From AC-32 sp963717725 (GTDB taxonomy: Bacteria > Actinomycetota > Thermoleophilia > Gaiellales > Gaiellaceae): a stretch of DNA of 64,000 bases. Positions 43,872-51,556 of this stretch are shown here, piece after piece. How positions within the stretch are numbered: position 1 is the stretch's first letter; the number at the start of each line of letters is the position of its first letter. Position numbers and translations under genes: made by a program. The notes beneath the pieces were generated by a model that had not been told where the DNA came from, did not search any database, and saw nothing but the letters and a program-made list of their open reading frames with translations. Location of the stretch: NCBI GenBank assembly GCA_963717725.1, contig CAVQWS010000025.1, forward strand, positions 1 to 64,000, given 5' to 3'.

Positions 43872-44443
43872 AGAGCTCCTCCAGTTGTCTTGGTCGCGGC
43901 GGTCTGGACGTCGTGGTAGAGCGAGTTGCCGTGGGCGTCGATGCCGACGGTGAGCGGGCCGAAGTCCTTCACGCGGAACTTCCAGAGGCACTCCGGCATC
44001 AGCTCCTCCCAGGCGACCTCCTCGATCTCCTCGATCTGGGTCGTCTCGAGCGCCGCGGCGCCGCCGACGATCGCGAAATAGATCATCCCGAGCCGCTGCA
44101 TCGGCTCGATCGCCTCGTCCGGGAAACCGCCCTTGCCGCAGATCGCGCGGACGCCGTACTGCGCGCCGAGCGGCTCGGTGAACCGCACCATCCGCGCGCT
44201 CGTCGTGGTGCCGATGCAGACCGGCTCGTATTTGTCGCCGACCTTGCGCACGCCAGGCGCGGTGTGCAGCAGGAACGCGCCCTTCAGGTCCATCGGCGGC
44301 TCGACGCCCTCGTCGAAGATCCGCATCTGCGTCCGGTCGCGGATGCCGATGATGTGGCCCTGGACGACGACCTCGTCGCCCGCGCGCAGCTTGAGGATCT
44401 CGGCCTCGTCGGTGATCGGGAAGGTGACCTCGTGTGTTGCCAT
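43858..44443 (-). CDS. Class I fumarase/tartrate-dehydratase type hydratase, beta subunit
   Basis: ATG 44443 starts MATHEVTFPITDEAEILKLR. Family motifs are LRAGDEVVVQGHIIGIRDRT, LKGAFLLHTAPGVRK, GTTTSARMVRF and AICGKGGFPDEAIEPM. As read, the frame ends VLIFST at 43844. Removing one extra base near 43888 gives TKQLEELFARF and a TGA at 43858, the expected C-terminus (about 194 residues). It forms the [4Fe-4S] hydro-lyase with the alpha subunit (TGATG junction). Fumarate/malate is the default substrate; the context allows sulfolactate or another hydroxyacid. Confidence 0.88.
43876..43882 (-). promoter_or_regulatory. comA: Ribosome-binding site for comA
   Basis: GGAGGAG on the minus strand, four bases before TTG 43871, lies within the last codons of the hydratase beta-subunit gene. 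It supports an internal TTG start and overlapping translation. Confidence 0.65.
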
Positions 44444-45339
44444 CAGGCCTCCCGGTCGAACTCGACATCGCCGTTCGCGCTCACGTGCACACTGGCGCGG
44501 CGGGCGGCCCAGCACTGGTAGTTGACGGCGACGGGATTGAGCGTCATGTGCGTGTCCGCGTGCTCGATATGGCAGTTGAGGACGGTGACGTCGCCGCCGA
44601 GGCCCATCGGGCCGATTCCGGTCTCGTTCAGGAGGCCCATCAGCTCGTCCTCGAGCTCCGCGACGATCGGGTCGCTGTTGCGCGTGCCGATCGGGCGGGC
44701 GATCGCCTCCTTGGCGAGGTACATCGCGTAGTCGGCCGAGCCGCCGATCCCGACGCCGACGATCCCGGGCGGGCACGGCTTGCCGCCGGCGCCGACGATC
44801 GACTCGAGCACGAACTGCTTGATCCCCTTCACGCCGTCGGCGGGGACGCACATCTTCAGGAAGCTCATGTTCTCGGAGCCCGAGCCCTTCGGGACGCACT
44901 TGACGTCGAGGCCGTCCCAGTCGGGAATGAACTCCCAGTGCACGATCGGCAGCCGGTAGCCGACATTCGCGCCGGTGTTCTCGCGCGTGATCGTGTGGAC
45001 GGCGTTCGAACGCAGCGGATGCTCCAGCGTCGCGCGCTCGGTGCCCGTCCTCAGTGCCTCGTAGATCTTCGCCGGGTGGAGCGGGAAGTGCTCGCCCACG
45101 CGGCACGTGTAGACCGCGATCCCCGTGTCCTGGCAGACGAGGTTGTTCCGGTCGTCGGCGACCTGGACGTTCTTGACGATCGTGTCCAGCACGCGGCGGC
45201 CCGGGACCGAGGTCTCGCGCTGCTGGGCGTCCACGAGCGCGTCGCGCAGGTCCTGCGGGATGTCCTTCAGCGCCCACACGTACAGGTGCGCCGCCGCGTC
45301 CTCGACCGTCTGGCGCAGGTCGACCGCGACGGTGCTCAT
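44443..45339 (-). CDS. Class I fumarase/tartrate-dehydratase type hydratase, alpha subunit
   Basis: This 298-residue protein (ATG 45339) has cluster cysteines in NNLVCQDTGIAVYTC, NMSFLKMCVPADGVKG and GGKPCPPGIVGVGIGGSADY. ITRENTGANVGYRLPIVHWE and ETGIGPMGLGGDVTVLNCHI are also typical of the family. It reversibly hydrates fumarate-like double bonds. It overlaps the flavoprotein gene (ATGA) and beta subunit (TGATG). Its placement beside a fumarate-reductase-like flavoprotein and comA is unusual. Confidence 0.93.
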   Translation of the reverse strand: MSTVAVDLRQTVEDAAAHLYVWALKDIPQDLRDALVDAQQRETSVPGRRVLDTIVKNVQVADDRNNLVCQDTGIAVYTCRVGEHFPLHPAKIYEALRTGTERATLEHPLRSNAVHTITRENTGANVGYRLPIVHWEFIPDWDGLDVKCVPKGSGSENMSFLKMCVPADGVKGIKQFVLESIVGAGGKPCPPGIVGVGIGGSADYAMYLAKEAIARPIGTRNSDPIVAELEDELMGLLNETGIGPMGLGGDVTVLNCHIEHADTHMTLNPVAVNYQCWAARRASVHVSANGDVEFDREA

Positions 45340-46550
45340 GCGACCCTTTCCGCGGCGGCGACACCGGCGCGCCGTCCGAAGACCGTGCACTCGAGCAGGC
45401 TGTTGCCCATCATCCGGTTGCGCCCGTGGGTGCCGCCGGCGATCTCGCCACAGGCGAAGATCCCGGGCAGCGTCGTCTCGCCGTGCTCGTCGATCACGAG
45501 GCCTCCGTTCTGGTAGTGCAGGACGGGGTAGGTGAGGATCGCCTCCCGCAGCGGGTCGATCCCGGCGGAACGGTAGCGGCGCAGCATGTACGGGAGCGAG
45601 ATCTCGGCGTCCGCCTCGGGGACGCGCGTCGTGTCGAGCAGCACCGCAGGTCGGCCATCGGGCGTCTCGACGCCGCGGCCGGCCTCGACCTCGTCGAAGA
45701 TCGCCCGCGAGACGGCGTCGCGCGGGCCGAGCGGGTCGGTGAACTCCTCGCCCTCGGCGTTCAGCAGCGTCGCGCCGTAAGCACGGGTGGTCTCGGGGAT
45801 CGAGTAGCCCTGCATCGTCGGCGGCCACGCGCCGCCGTTCGGGTGGTACTGGAGCGCGTCGAGGTCGCGGCTTTGGGCGCCGATGTCGAGCGCCAGGCGC
45901 GTCACCTCGCCGGTCGCGCCGGGGTGGTTGGTCGAGAGCTCGCCGCGCTCCTCGGCTTCGCGGTAGCAGCGGCCGCCGGCGGCCAGCACCACGGCGCCGG
46001 CATCGATCACGAGCTCGTTGCCGTTCTTCTGCCGGCACGTCGCGACCCAGTCGTTCTCGGCTTGCTCGAGCGAGACGAGCGGGCTGTTCGGAAAGCTTTC
46101 GCCGCCCGAGGCGGTGTAGGCGTCGCGCAGCGCGGTCGTGATCGCGTGGCCGGTGCGGTCGCCGACCTGCAGCAGCCGCTTGCGGCTCGAGCCGCCGCAG
46201 CGCGCCAGGCGGTAGCCGCCGTTCTCGCGCGTGAACTCGACGCCCTGCTCCTCGAGCCAGTGGATCGCGCCGGGCGCCTCGACGGTGAGCACTTCCACGA
46301 GCCGGCGGTCGGCGGTCTCGTGGGAGCTCTGCCAGACGTCCTCGGCGTGCTGCTCGGGCGAGTCGTCGTCGCCAAAGGCGGCCTGGATCCCGCCCTGGGC
46401 CTTGGCCGAGTTGCACGACTGGAGCGCGCCCTTCGTCACCAGCGCGACCCGCGCGCCGGCCCGCTCGGCCGAGAGCGCGGCCGCGAGCCCGGAGGCGCCG
46501 CTGCCGACGACGAGCACGTCGAATGAGACCCGTTCGGCCACGGCCCGCAT
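45336..46550 (-). CDS. Fumarate-reductase/L-aspartate-oxidase-like flavoprotein, short
   Basis: This 404-residue protein has FAD-binding VLVVGSGASGLAAALSAERA, NSAKAQGGIQAAFGDD, HPNGGAW (in place of the common HPTG), the catalytic-type RDAVSRAIFDEVEAG and the C-terminal GGTHGRNRMMGNSLLECTVF. The C-terminal helical domain of FrdA/SdhA/NadB (about 130-180 residues) is missing, and no iron-sulfur or membrane subunit is adjacent. It probably oxidises or reduces a four- or three-carbon dicarboxylate-like substrate. It heads the operon, with TAGAAT nine bases before ATG 46550. Confidence 0.85.
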   Translation of the reverse strand: MRAVAERVSFDVLVVGSGASGLAAALSAERAGARVALVTKGALQSCNSAKAQGGIQAAFGDDDSPEQHAEDVWQSSHETADRRLVEVLTVEAPGAIHWLEEQGVEFTRENGGYRLARCGGSSRKRLLQVGDRTGHAITTALRDAYTASGGESFPNSPLVSLEQAENDWVATCRQKNGNELVIDAGAVVLAAGGRCYREAEERGELSTNHPGATGEVTRLALDIGAQSRDLDALQYHPNGGAWPPTMQGYSIPETTRAYGATLLNAEGEEFTDPLGPRDAVSRAIFDEVEAGRGVETPDGRPAVLLDTTRVPEADAEISLPYMLRRYRSAGIDPLREAILTYPVLHYQNGGLVIDEHGETTLPGIFACGEIAGGTHGRNRMMGNSLLECTVFGRRAGVAAAERVA

Positions 46551-46559
46551 CGTACCCTA

Positions 46560-46565
46560 ATTCTA
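46560..46565 (-). promoter_or_regulatory. Leaderless -10 box (TAGAAT) for the sulfur operon
   Basis: On the minus strand TAGAAT is followed by nine bases and ATG 46550. It would drive the nine-gene flavoprotein-to-exporter operon. It lies 33 bases from the divergent box for the methyltransferase gene. No sulfur-regulator site was recognised. Confidence 0.5.
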
Positions 46566-46598
46566 GGAATAACCACTGCTTATGTACGAGCGGCGGAC

Positions 46599-46604
46599 TA
46601 TGCT
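46599..46604 (+). promoter_or_regulatory. Leaderless -10 box (TATGCT) for the methyltransferase
   Basis: TATGCT lies nine bases before ATG 46614, divergent from the sulfur operon. The same hexamer precedes the tryptophan dioxygenase gene. Confidence 0.5.
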
Positions 46605-46613
46605 CGGCGGCCG

Positions 46614-47528
46614 ATGCGATGGCTGGCGAAGGCAGCGGTACAGAAGGGCTTCGGCGTCCTCCCCCAGGGCGAGCGGCTCAACTACGTCTTCCAGCGGCGC
46701 GTGCTGCGCTCACTGCCGGCGGGCGACGGCGCGCTCCGGCAGAAGTTCTCGCGTGCGGTGCAGCACCTCGGCGCCTACGAGGAGCGCGGCCCCGCCGTGC
46801 CGGCAACGGAGGCGACCTTCTACGAGTTCGGTGCCGGCTGGGACCTGGCGATCCCGGTCGCCTACGCATTGCTCGGCGTCGGTAGTCAGGTGCTCGTCGA
46901 CATCCGCCCGAGCGCGCGCGTGGAGCTGGTGAACGACTCGCTCGCCTCGTACGAACGGCTCCGCGGCGAGCTCGAGGGCGTCGCCGGCCGCGAGCTGCGG
47001 CCGCTCGGGGGGCCGATCGCGCGGCTGGAGGAGCTGGAGGACCGCTTCGGGATCCGCTACCTGGCGCCCTGCGACGCGCGCGGCACGGGTCTCCCTGCCG
47101 AGTCGATCGAGTTCGTCTCCAGCACCGACACCTGCGAGCACATCCCCGGTGCCGAGCTGGCCGAGATCATCCGCGAATGCTTCCGCCTGCTGCGCCCCGG
47201 CGGCGCGTTCAGCTGCCGGATCGACCTGCAGGACCACTACGCATACTTCGACCGCTCGCTCTCGCGCTACCACTTCCTGCGCTATTCCGACCGCGCCTGG
47301 AGCCTCGTCAACTCGCCGCTCCACCACCAGAACCGGCTGCGCTCGCCCGAGTACCTGCAGCTGGTGCGCGACGCCGGATTCGAGCTCGTGGTCGAGAAGC
47401 CGTCCGGGCCGAGCGAAGCGGGGCTGAAGGAGCTCGAGTCGCTGCCGCTCGCGCCGCGGTTCCGCCGGTTCCCGCCCGAAGAGCTCGGCGTGACGGTGCT
47501 CTCGTTCGTGGCCGTGCGACCGGCTTGA
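46614..47528 (+). CDS. SAM-dependent methyltransferase (class I)
   Basis: This 304-residue protein shows the class I order: FYEFGAGWDLAIPVAYALLG (SAM loop), VLVDIRPSARVELVNDSL, FVSSTDTCEHIPGAELAEII (motif IV/post I), CFRLLRPGGAFSCRIDLQDH, and a lid-like RYHFLRYSDRAWSLV. The substrate is unknown. It has N-terminal basic helices. It resembles methyltransferases of polysaccharide or lipid loci. Confidence 0.8.
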   Translation: MRWLAKAAVQKGFGVLPQGERLNYVFQRRVLRSLPAGDGALRQKFSRAVQHLGAYEERGPAVPATEATFYEFGAGWDLAIPVAYALLGVGSQVLVDIRPSARVELVNDSLASYERLRGELEGVAGRELRPLGGPIARLEELEDRFGIRYLAPCDARGTGLPAESIEFVSSTDTCEHIPGAELAEIIRECFRLLRPGGAFSCRIDLQDHYAYFDRSLSRYHFLRYSDRAWSLVNSPLHHQNRLRSPEYLQLVRDAGFELVVEKPSGPSEAGLKELESLPLAPRFRRFPPEELGVTVLSFVAVRPA

Positions 47529-47559
47529 GCTTCCGGCCTCCGGTGCCGATCAAGGCACC

Positions 47560-47883
47560 ATGGCACGCGCACTCGGAACGGTCTCCCTGCTGCTGACGCT
47601 GGTCGTGATCGCCTGGATGCTGACCTCGCAGCAGTCCGGCTCCAGCCGGAAGCAGCAGACTCAGGAGGTCGAACAGGCCCAGGCGACGGCGGACGGCGTG
47701 GCGTTCGAGCAGGCTCAGGCGCAGCTCGAGCAGCAGCACGCGCTGAACGGCACCTACGCCGGAACGTCCCTGGCCGGCTTCGGCGTGACGCTGGTCCGCG
47801 CCGACGCGAGCACGTACTGCATCCAGAACGCCGGTGCACACCTTGCAGGCCCCGGTGGCATCGCCACCGCCGGTCCCTGCTAG
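47560..47883 (+). CDS. Small single-span membrane protein, unknown
   Basis: This 107-residue protein has one N-terminal span (GTVSLLLTLVVIAWML), a glutamine-rich coiled-coil-like stretch (KQQTQEVEQAQATADGVAFE) and a small C-terminal domain with two cysteines (STYCIQNAG and the final GPC). It resembles the type IV pilin-like or minor-pseudopilin layout (short hydrophobic start, then helix, then small disulfide-closed head), but no prepilin site is seen. The stop overlaps the convergent threonine dehydratase stop. Confidence 0.7.
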   Translation: MARALGTVSLLLTLVVIAWMLTSQQSGSSRKQQTQEVEQAQATADGVAFEQAQAQLEQQHALNGTYAGTSLAGFGVTLVRADASTYCIQNAGAHLAGPGGIATAGPC

Positions 47884-48824
47884 GGCGTCTCGCCGGCCAG
47901 GATCTGCGCGAGCTTTCCGGCGTCGATGTTCCCGCCGGAGACGATGCAGACCACGTTCTCGTCCCAGCGGTGATGGAGAGCGGTGGCGAGCGCCAGCGCG
48001 CCGGCGCCTTCCGCAACCACCCGGGCGCGTTCGGCGAGTAGGCGGACCGCGGCAGCGGTCTCGTCGAGCGAGACTGCGAACGCGCCGTTGAGCGCTCCCT
48101 GTGCGAGCGGCCACATCGCCGGTAGCACCGCCGGCGAGCCTGAGCCGTCCACGAAGGAGACCTGGTACTCGACCGGTTGTGGCTCACCGCGCTCGAGAGC
48201 CGCTGTCAGCGGCGCTCCCGTCTCGGGCTCGACCGCGTAGATCTCGGTCTCCGGCCGCAGCGCCTTGACCGCGCTCGCGATCCCGACGCTGAGACCGCCA
48301 CCGCCGAAGGGGACGAGCACTCGATCGGGATCCGGCAGGTCGTCGAGGATCTCGAGGCCGATCGTCCCGTTTCCCGCCATCACCCGCTCGTCCTGAACTG
48401 GATGGACGAACACGCCTGCCGCCTCCGGGAAGGCAGACTCCGAGATCGCCTGCCACCAGCGGTCGTACGACACCTTCACGACAGTGCCCCCGAGCCGCTC
48501 GATCGCGGCGAGCTTCGTCTCGGGTGCGTGATCCGGCACGACCACGCTGCAGGACAAGCCGAGCTCGCGCGCGGCCCAGGCCACGCCCTGGCCCATGTTC
48601 CCGGCGCTGGCGGTGACCACCCCCGCGCGCAGCTCCTCGGCATCGGTCTGGAGGATCGCGTTCAGCGCGCCGCGGAGCTTGAAGGAGCCGATTGGCTGCA
48701 GGTTCTCGAGCTTCAAGTAGACGGCGCCTGGCTGCTCCGGCAGCTCGAGCCGAACGAGCGGTGTGCGCACGATCCGGCCGGCTAGGCGCTCGCGAGCGGC
48801 GTGGATCTCCGCGATCGGGATCAA
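47880..48824 (-). CDS. Threonine dehydratase/serine racemase-like PLP enzyme
   Basis: This 314-residue fold-type II PLP enzyme has the lysine in IGSFKLRGALNAILQTD, the phosphate loop TASAGNMGQGVAWAA, VPFGGGGLSVGIASAVKALR and the C-terminal VVCIVSGGNIDAGKLAQI. It lacks the C-terminal regulatory ACT domain, as in catabolic enzymes. It deaminates threonine or serine. TTG 48824 overlaps the previous stop (TTGA). Confidence 0.9.
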   Translation of the reverse strand: MIPIAEIHAARERLAGRIVRTPLVRLELPEQPGAVYLKLENLQPIGSFKLRGALNAILQTDAEELRAGVVTASAGNMGQGVAWAARELGLSCSVVVPDHAPETKLAAIERLGGTVVKVSYDRWWQAISESAFPEAAGVFVHPVQDERVMAGNGTIGLEILDDLPDPDRVLVPFGGGGLSVGIASAVKALRPETEIYAVEPETGAPLTAALERGEPQPVEYQVSFVDGSGSPAVLPAMWPLAQGALNGAFAVSLDETAAAVRLLAERARVVAEGAGALALATALHHRWDENVVCIVSGGNIDAGKLAQILAGETP

Positions 48825-49804
48825 AACGGCACGGTCGTGCCGGCTCCCTCGGCCAGGGCGCGCGCGTAGACGTGCTCGGCGGCGGCAAGATCCTCGGCGG
48901 CCAGGCCAAGTGACTTGAAAACGGTCAGCTCGTCGTCCGATCGCCGGCCATCCCGCGAGCCGATCAGTACCTCGCCCAGCTCCGCGCGGATGTGGTCGGG
49001 GCCGATGCCCGCCTCGCGCACCGCGAACAGGTAGTCACCGCCCTCGTTCACCATCGATTCCCGCGCGTCCGCGAACAGCGCGGCGGCCGCGACGGTCTCG
49101 GCGTCGAGCTCGCGGGCGGTCGGGATGGACGAGCCGACCGCGTTGACGTGCGCCCCCGTCGCCAGCCACTCGCGCCGGACGATCGGCTCCGGCGACGAGG
49201 TCGCGGTCACGACGACGTCGGCTCCACGCAACGCCTCCTCCGCGGTCTCCACGGCCTCCACCGGGAACGGTGCCTGCGCCTCGGCGGCAAAGCCAGCCGC
49301 ACGCTCCGGTGTCCGGCTCCAGACGCGCGCGTGCTCGAACGAACCCGCCACTGCCATCGCCTGCAGGTGCGACCGCGCCTGTACGCCCGAACCGAGGATT
49401 GCCAGGCGCCGGGCGTCCTTGCGAGCGAGCAGTCGCGTTGCCACGGCCGAGACGGCGGCCGTGCGCGTCGCGGTGACGGCGGAGGCGTCGACGAGGGCGC
49501 GCAACGCGCCGGTCTCGCCGTCGAAGAGCAGGACCCCACCCTGGTGCAGATCGATGCCACGCTCCGCGTTGCTCGGGAAGATGCAGACGACCTTCAGCCC
49601 GTAGGAAGGCGCGGGCGCGGAGCGGTGAGCGGGCATCAGTCCCATCAGGCTCGGCTCTTCGGGGGGCCGCACGACGAAGCGCAGCGGTTGCCAGACCGAG
49701 CCCCGCGCGAGGTCGGCAAGGACGGTCGCCATCAGCTCGACGCACTCGTCCATCGGCAGCAGCCGCTTGACCTCGTCGTGGCCGAGAACGAGGAGCTCGC
49801 TCAC
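48821..49804 (-). CDS. Ornithine cyclodeaminase/mu-crystallin family dehydrogenase
   Basis: This 327-residue protein has LPMDECVELMATVLADLARG, the ligand/arginine region GLKVVCIFPSNAERGIDLHQ, LVDASAVTATRTAAVSAVAT, the Rossmann motif LAILGSGVQARSHLQAMAVA and VTATSSPEPIV. Family members act on ornithine, alanine, imino acids and related compounds with NAD(P). GTG 49804 overlaps the aldo-keto reductase stop. The substrate is unknown. Confidence 0.9.
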   Translation of the reverse strand: MSELLVLGHDEVKRLLPMDECVELMATVLADLARGSVWQPLRFVVRPPEEPSLMGLMPAHRSAPAPSYGLKVVCIFPSNAERGIDLHQGGVLLFDGETGALRALVDASAVTATRTAAVSAVATRLLARKDARRLAILGSGVQARSHLQAMAVAGSFEHARVWSRTPERAAGFAAEAQAPFPVEAVETAEEALRGADVVVTATSSPEPIVRREWLATGAHVNAVGSSIPTARELDAETVAAAALFADARESMVNEGGDYLFAVREAGIGPDHIRAELGEVLIGSRDGRRSDDELTVFKSLGLAAEDLAAAEHVYARALAEGAGTTVPF

Positions 49805-50766
49805 GCGAACAACCCGGCCAGCTCGTCGCGTTGCGAAGCGCTGAGCTCGAGCTCCGTCGCGGCGATGGCGGTCGCGAGCTGGTCCGGTCGACGGGGCCCG
49901 ACGACCACCGCGGTGACCTGCGGGTGGCCGAGCACCCACGCAACCGCAAGCGTCGCCGGCTCGACGCCGAGGTCGGCGGCCGCGGCGGCGAAGGCCTCCA
50001 GACCGTGGAACGTCTCGTCGTTCACCAGGTCTGCATAGGGGTCGGGGCGCAGCGTCATCCGAGAGCCCGAAGGGTACGCCTCGCCGCGCCGGTACTTCCC
50101 CGTCAGCCATCCGCCGGCGAGCGGGCTGAAGGGCGTGAAGCCGAGCCCCTCGCGCTTGCAGATCGGAAGGATCTCGCCCTCGGGCTCGCGGCGCAGCAGG
50201 CTGTACTCGTTCTGCACCCAGCCGAAGCGGGCGAGGCCCAGCCGCATGCTCGTCTCGAGCGCCTGCTCTAGACCCCTGCCGTCGAGGTTGCTCGCGCCGA
50301 TCGCGCGAGCCTTGCCGGCCTGGACGACCTCGTCGAGCGCGCGCAGCGTCTCGGCGATCGGCGTCTCCTCGTCGGGCTCGTGGGTGAGATACATGTCGAC
50401 CCGGTCGGCCTGCAGGCGCGCGAGGCTGCCGTCGAGCTCCCGCAGGATGCGGTCGTGGCCGAGACCGCGATCGGCGGGATCGCCCGTGACCGACCAGTAG
50501 ACCTTCGTGCTCAGCCGGACGGGCACCTTGCGCTCGCGGCGCCAGTCGCCGACCCAGCTCTCGCTGCGGCCACCGCCGTAGGACGCCGCGGTGTCGAAGA
50601 CGTTGATGCCGGACGCCCACGCGGCGTCCATCAGCGCGAACGCCTCGTCGCGGCTCTCCCCCCGACCGAAGAGCTCCGGCGCCGAGCCGATCCCGCCGAA
50701 GTTGCCACACCCGAGGGCGATCCTCGAGACCTCGAGCCCTGTTGCTCCAAGCGGCCGGCGCTCCAC
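49801..50766 (-). CDS. Aldo/keto reductase
   Basis: This 321-residue TIM-barrel protein has VFDTAASYGGGRSESWVGDW (Asp, Tyr), TKVYWSVTG (Lys), VDMYLTHEPDEETPIAETLR (His) and the NADP-site PQVTAVVVGPRRPDQLATAI. The catalytic tetrad D-Y-K-H is complete. GTG 50766 is 31 bases from the divergent dioxygenase gene. It is the first gene of a three-gene amino-acid/carbonyl operon. Confidence 0.9.
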   Translation of the reverse strand: MERRPLGATGLEVSRIALGCGNFGGIGSAPELFGRGESRDEAFALMDAAWASGINVFDTAASYGGGRSESWVGDWRRERKVPVRLSTKVYWSVTGDPADRGLGHDRILRELDGSLARLQADRVDMYLTHEPDEETPIAETLRALDEVVQAGKARAIGASNLDGRGLEQALETSMRLGLARFGWVQNEYSLLRREPEGEILPICKREGLGFTPFSPLAGGWLTGKYRRGEAYPSGSRMTLRPDPYADLVNDETFHGLEAFAAAAADLGVEPATLAVAWVLGHPQVTAVVVGPRRPDQLATAIAATELELSASQRDELAGLFA

Positions 50767-50785
50767 CGGCTGAGCCTACGGGCCA

Positions 50786-50791
50786 TATGCT
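50786..50791 (+). promoter_or_regulatory. kynA: Leaderless -10 box (TATGCT) for kynA
   Basis: TATGCT is six bases before GTG 50798 in the 31-base divergent gap. The short gap leaves little room for an operator outside the promoter. Confidence 0.5.
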
Positions 50792-50797
50792 GGGCAC

Positions 50798-51511
50798 GTG
50801 GATCCGGGCGCAGAGGATTACAGCCAGCCGATCCTCTCCGGCGAGGGCGCGAGCGACTACGAGCGCTACCTGCGCACCGACGAGCTGCTCGCCCTGCAGA
50901 AGCGCCCGGATGAGCAGACCCACCGAGACGAGCTGCTCTTCCAGACCGTCCACCAGGCCTCCGAGCTGTGGCTGAAGCTCGCCTGGAGCGAGGCCGAGGA
51001 AGCGACACGCCTGATCGAGCAGGGCGAGCTGGCCGCAGCACAGCGCCTCTTGCGCCGCTCGCTAGTGGCGATGGACTACGTGATCGCCCAGCTGGAGATG
51101 CTGGAGGCGCTTTCGCCCTGGGAGTACCAGGCGATCCGCAAGGTGCTCGGACACGGCAGCGGCTTCGACTCGCCCGGCTTCCGCCAGATCCGTCGCGTAA
51201 CCCCGCCGCTCGGGCAGGCCTTCCACGAGAAGCTGCGAGACGCGGGCCTGAACGTCGTCTCGCTCTACATGCAGGGCCGAGAGCACGAAGACCTCTACCA
51301 GCTGGCCGAGCTCCTGCTTTCCTGGGACGAGCGCGTCGGGCTCTGGCGAATGCGCCACTACCTGGTGGTCGCGCGGGTGATCGGCGATCAGGTTGTCGGC
51401 ACGCAGGGCACGCCGGTCGAGCTGCTCGGCGGCCTGATCAAGCAACGCTTTTACCCCGAGCTCTGGCAGGCGCGCAACAGGCTGACCGAGCTCGCCAACC
51501 AGGAGCCCTGA
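50798..51511 (+). CDS. kynA: Tryptophan 2,3-dioxygenase
   Basis: This is a 237-residue, all-helical heme enzyme that opens the indole ring of tryptophan to N-formylkynurenine. Motifs are DYERYLRTDELLALQKRPDE, LFQTVHQASELWLKL (substrate-site F and H), SGFDSPGFRQIR (family GFxSxxFR), MRHYLVVARVIGDQVVGTQG (proximal heme histidine region) and LGGLIKQRFYPELW. It is shorter than the usual 270-300 residues, but both ends match the family. No kynurenine formamidase lies nearby. It leads the plus-strand operon with the cupin and LIV genes. Confidence 0.93.
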   Translation: MDPGAEDYSQPILSGEGASDYERYLRTDELLALQKRPDEQTHRDELLFQTVHQASELWLKLAWSEAEEATRLIEQGELAAAQRLLRRSLVAMDYVIAQLEMLEALSPWEYQAIRKVLGHGSGFDSPGFRQIRRVTPPLGQAFHEKLRDAGLNVVSLYMQGREHEDLYQLAELLLSWDERVGLWRMRHYLVVARVIGDQVVGTQGTPVELLGGLIKQRFYPELWQARNRLTELANQEP

Positions 51512-51556
51512 CCTCCGCCCCTCCAATTCTCGGCGATTCCATGTGAGAATCGTCCG

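Noticed and set aside
39475..46550. Dissimilatory sulfate reduction locus
   Set aside because: No AprAB, DsrAB or Qmo genes; the flavoprotein is too short and lacks AprA features, and CysC plus a CysH-type reductase indicate assimilation.
47560..47883. Type IV pilin or pseudopilin
   Set aside because: The layout is similar, but no prepilin peptidase site (G before F/L/M and E5) precedes the hydrophobic segment.
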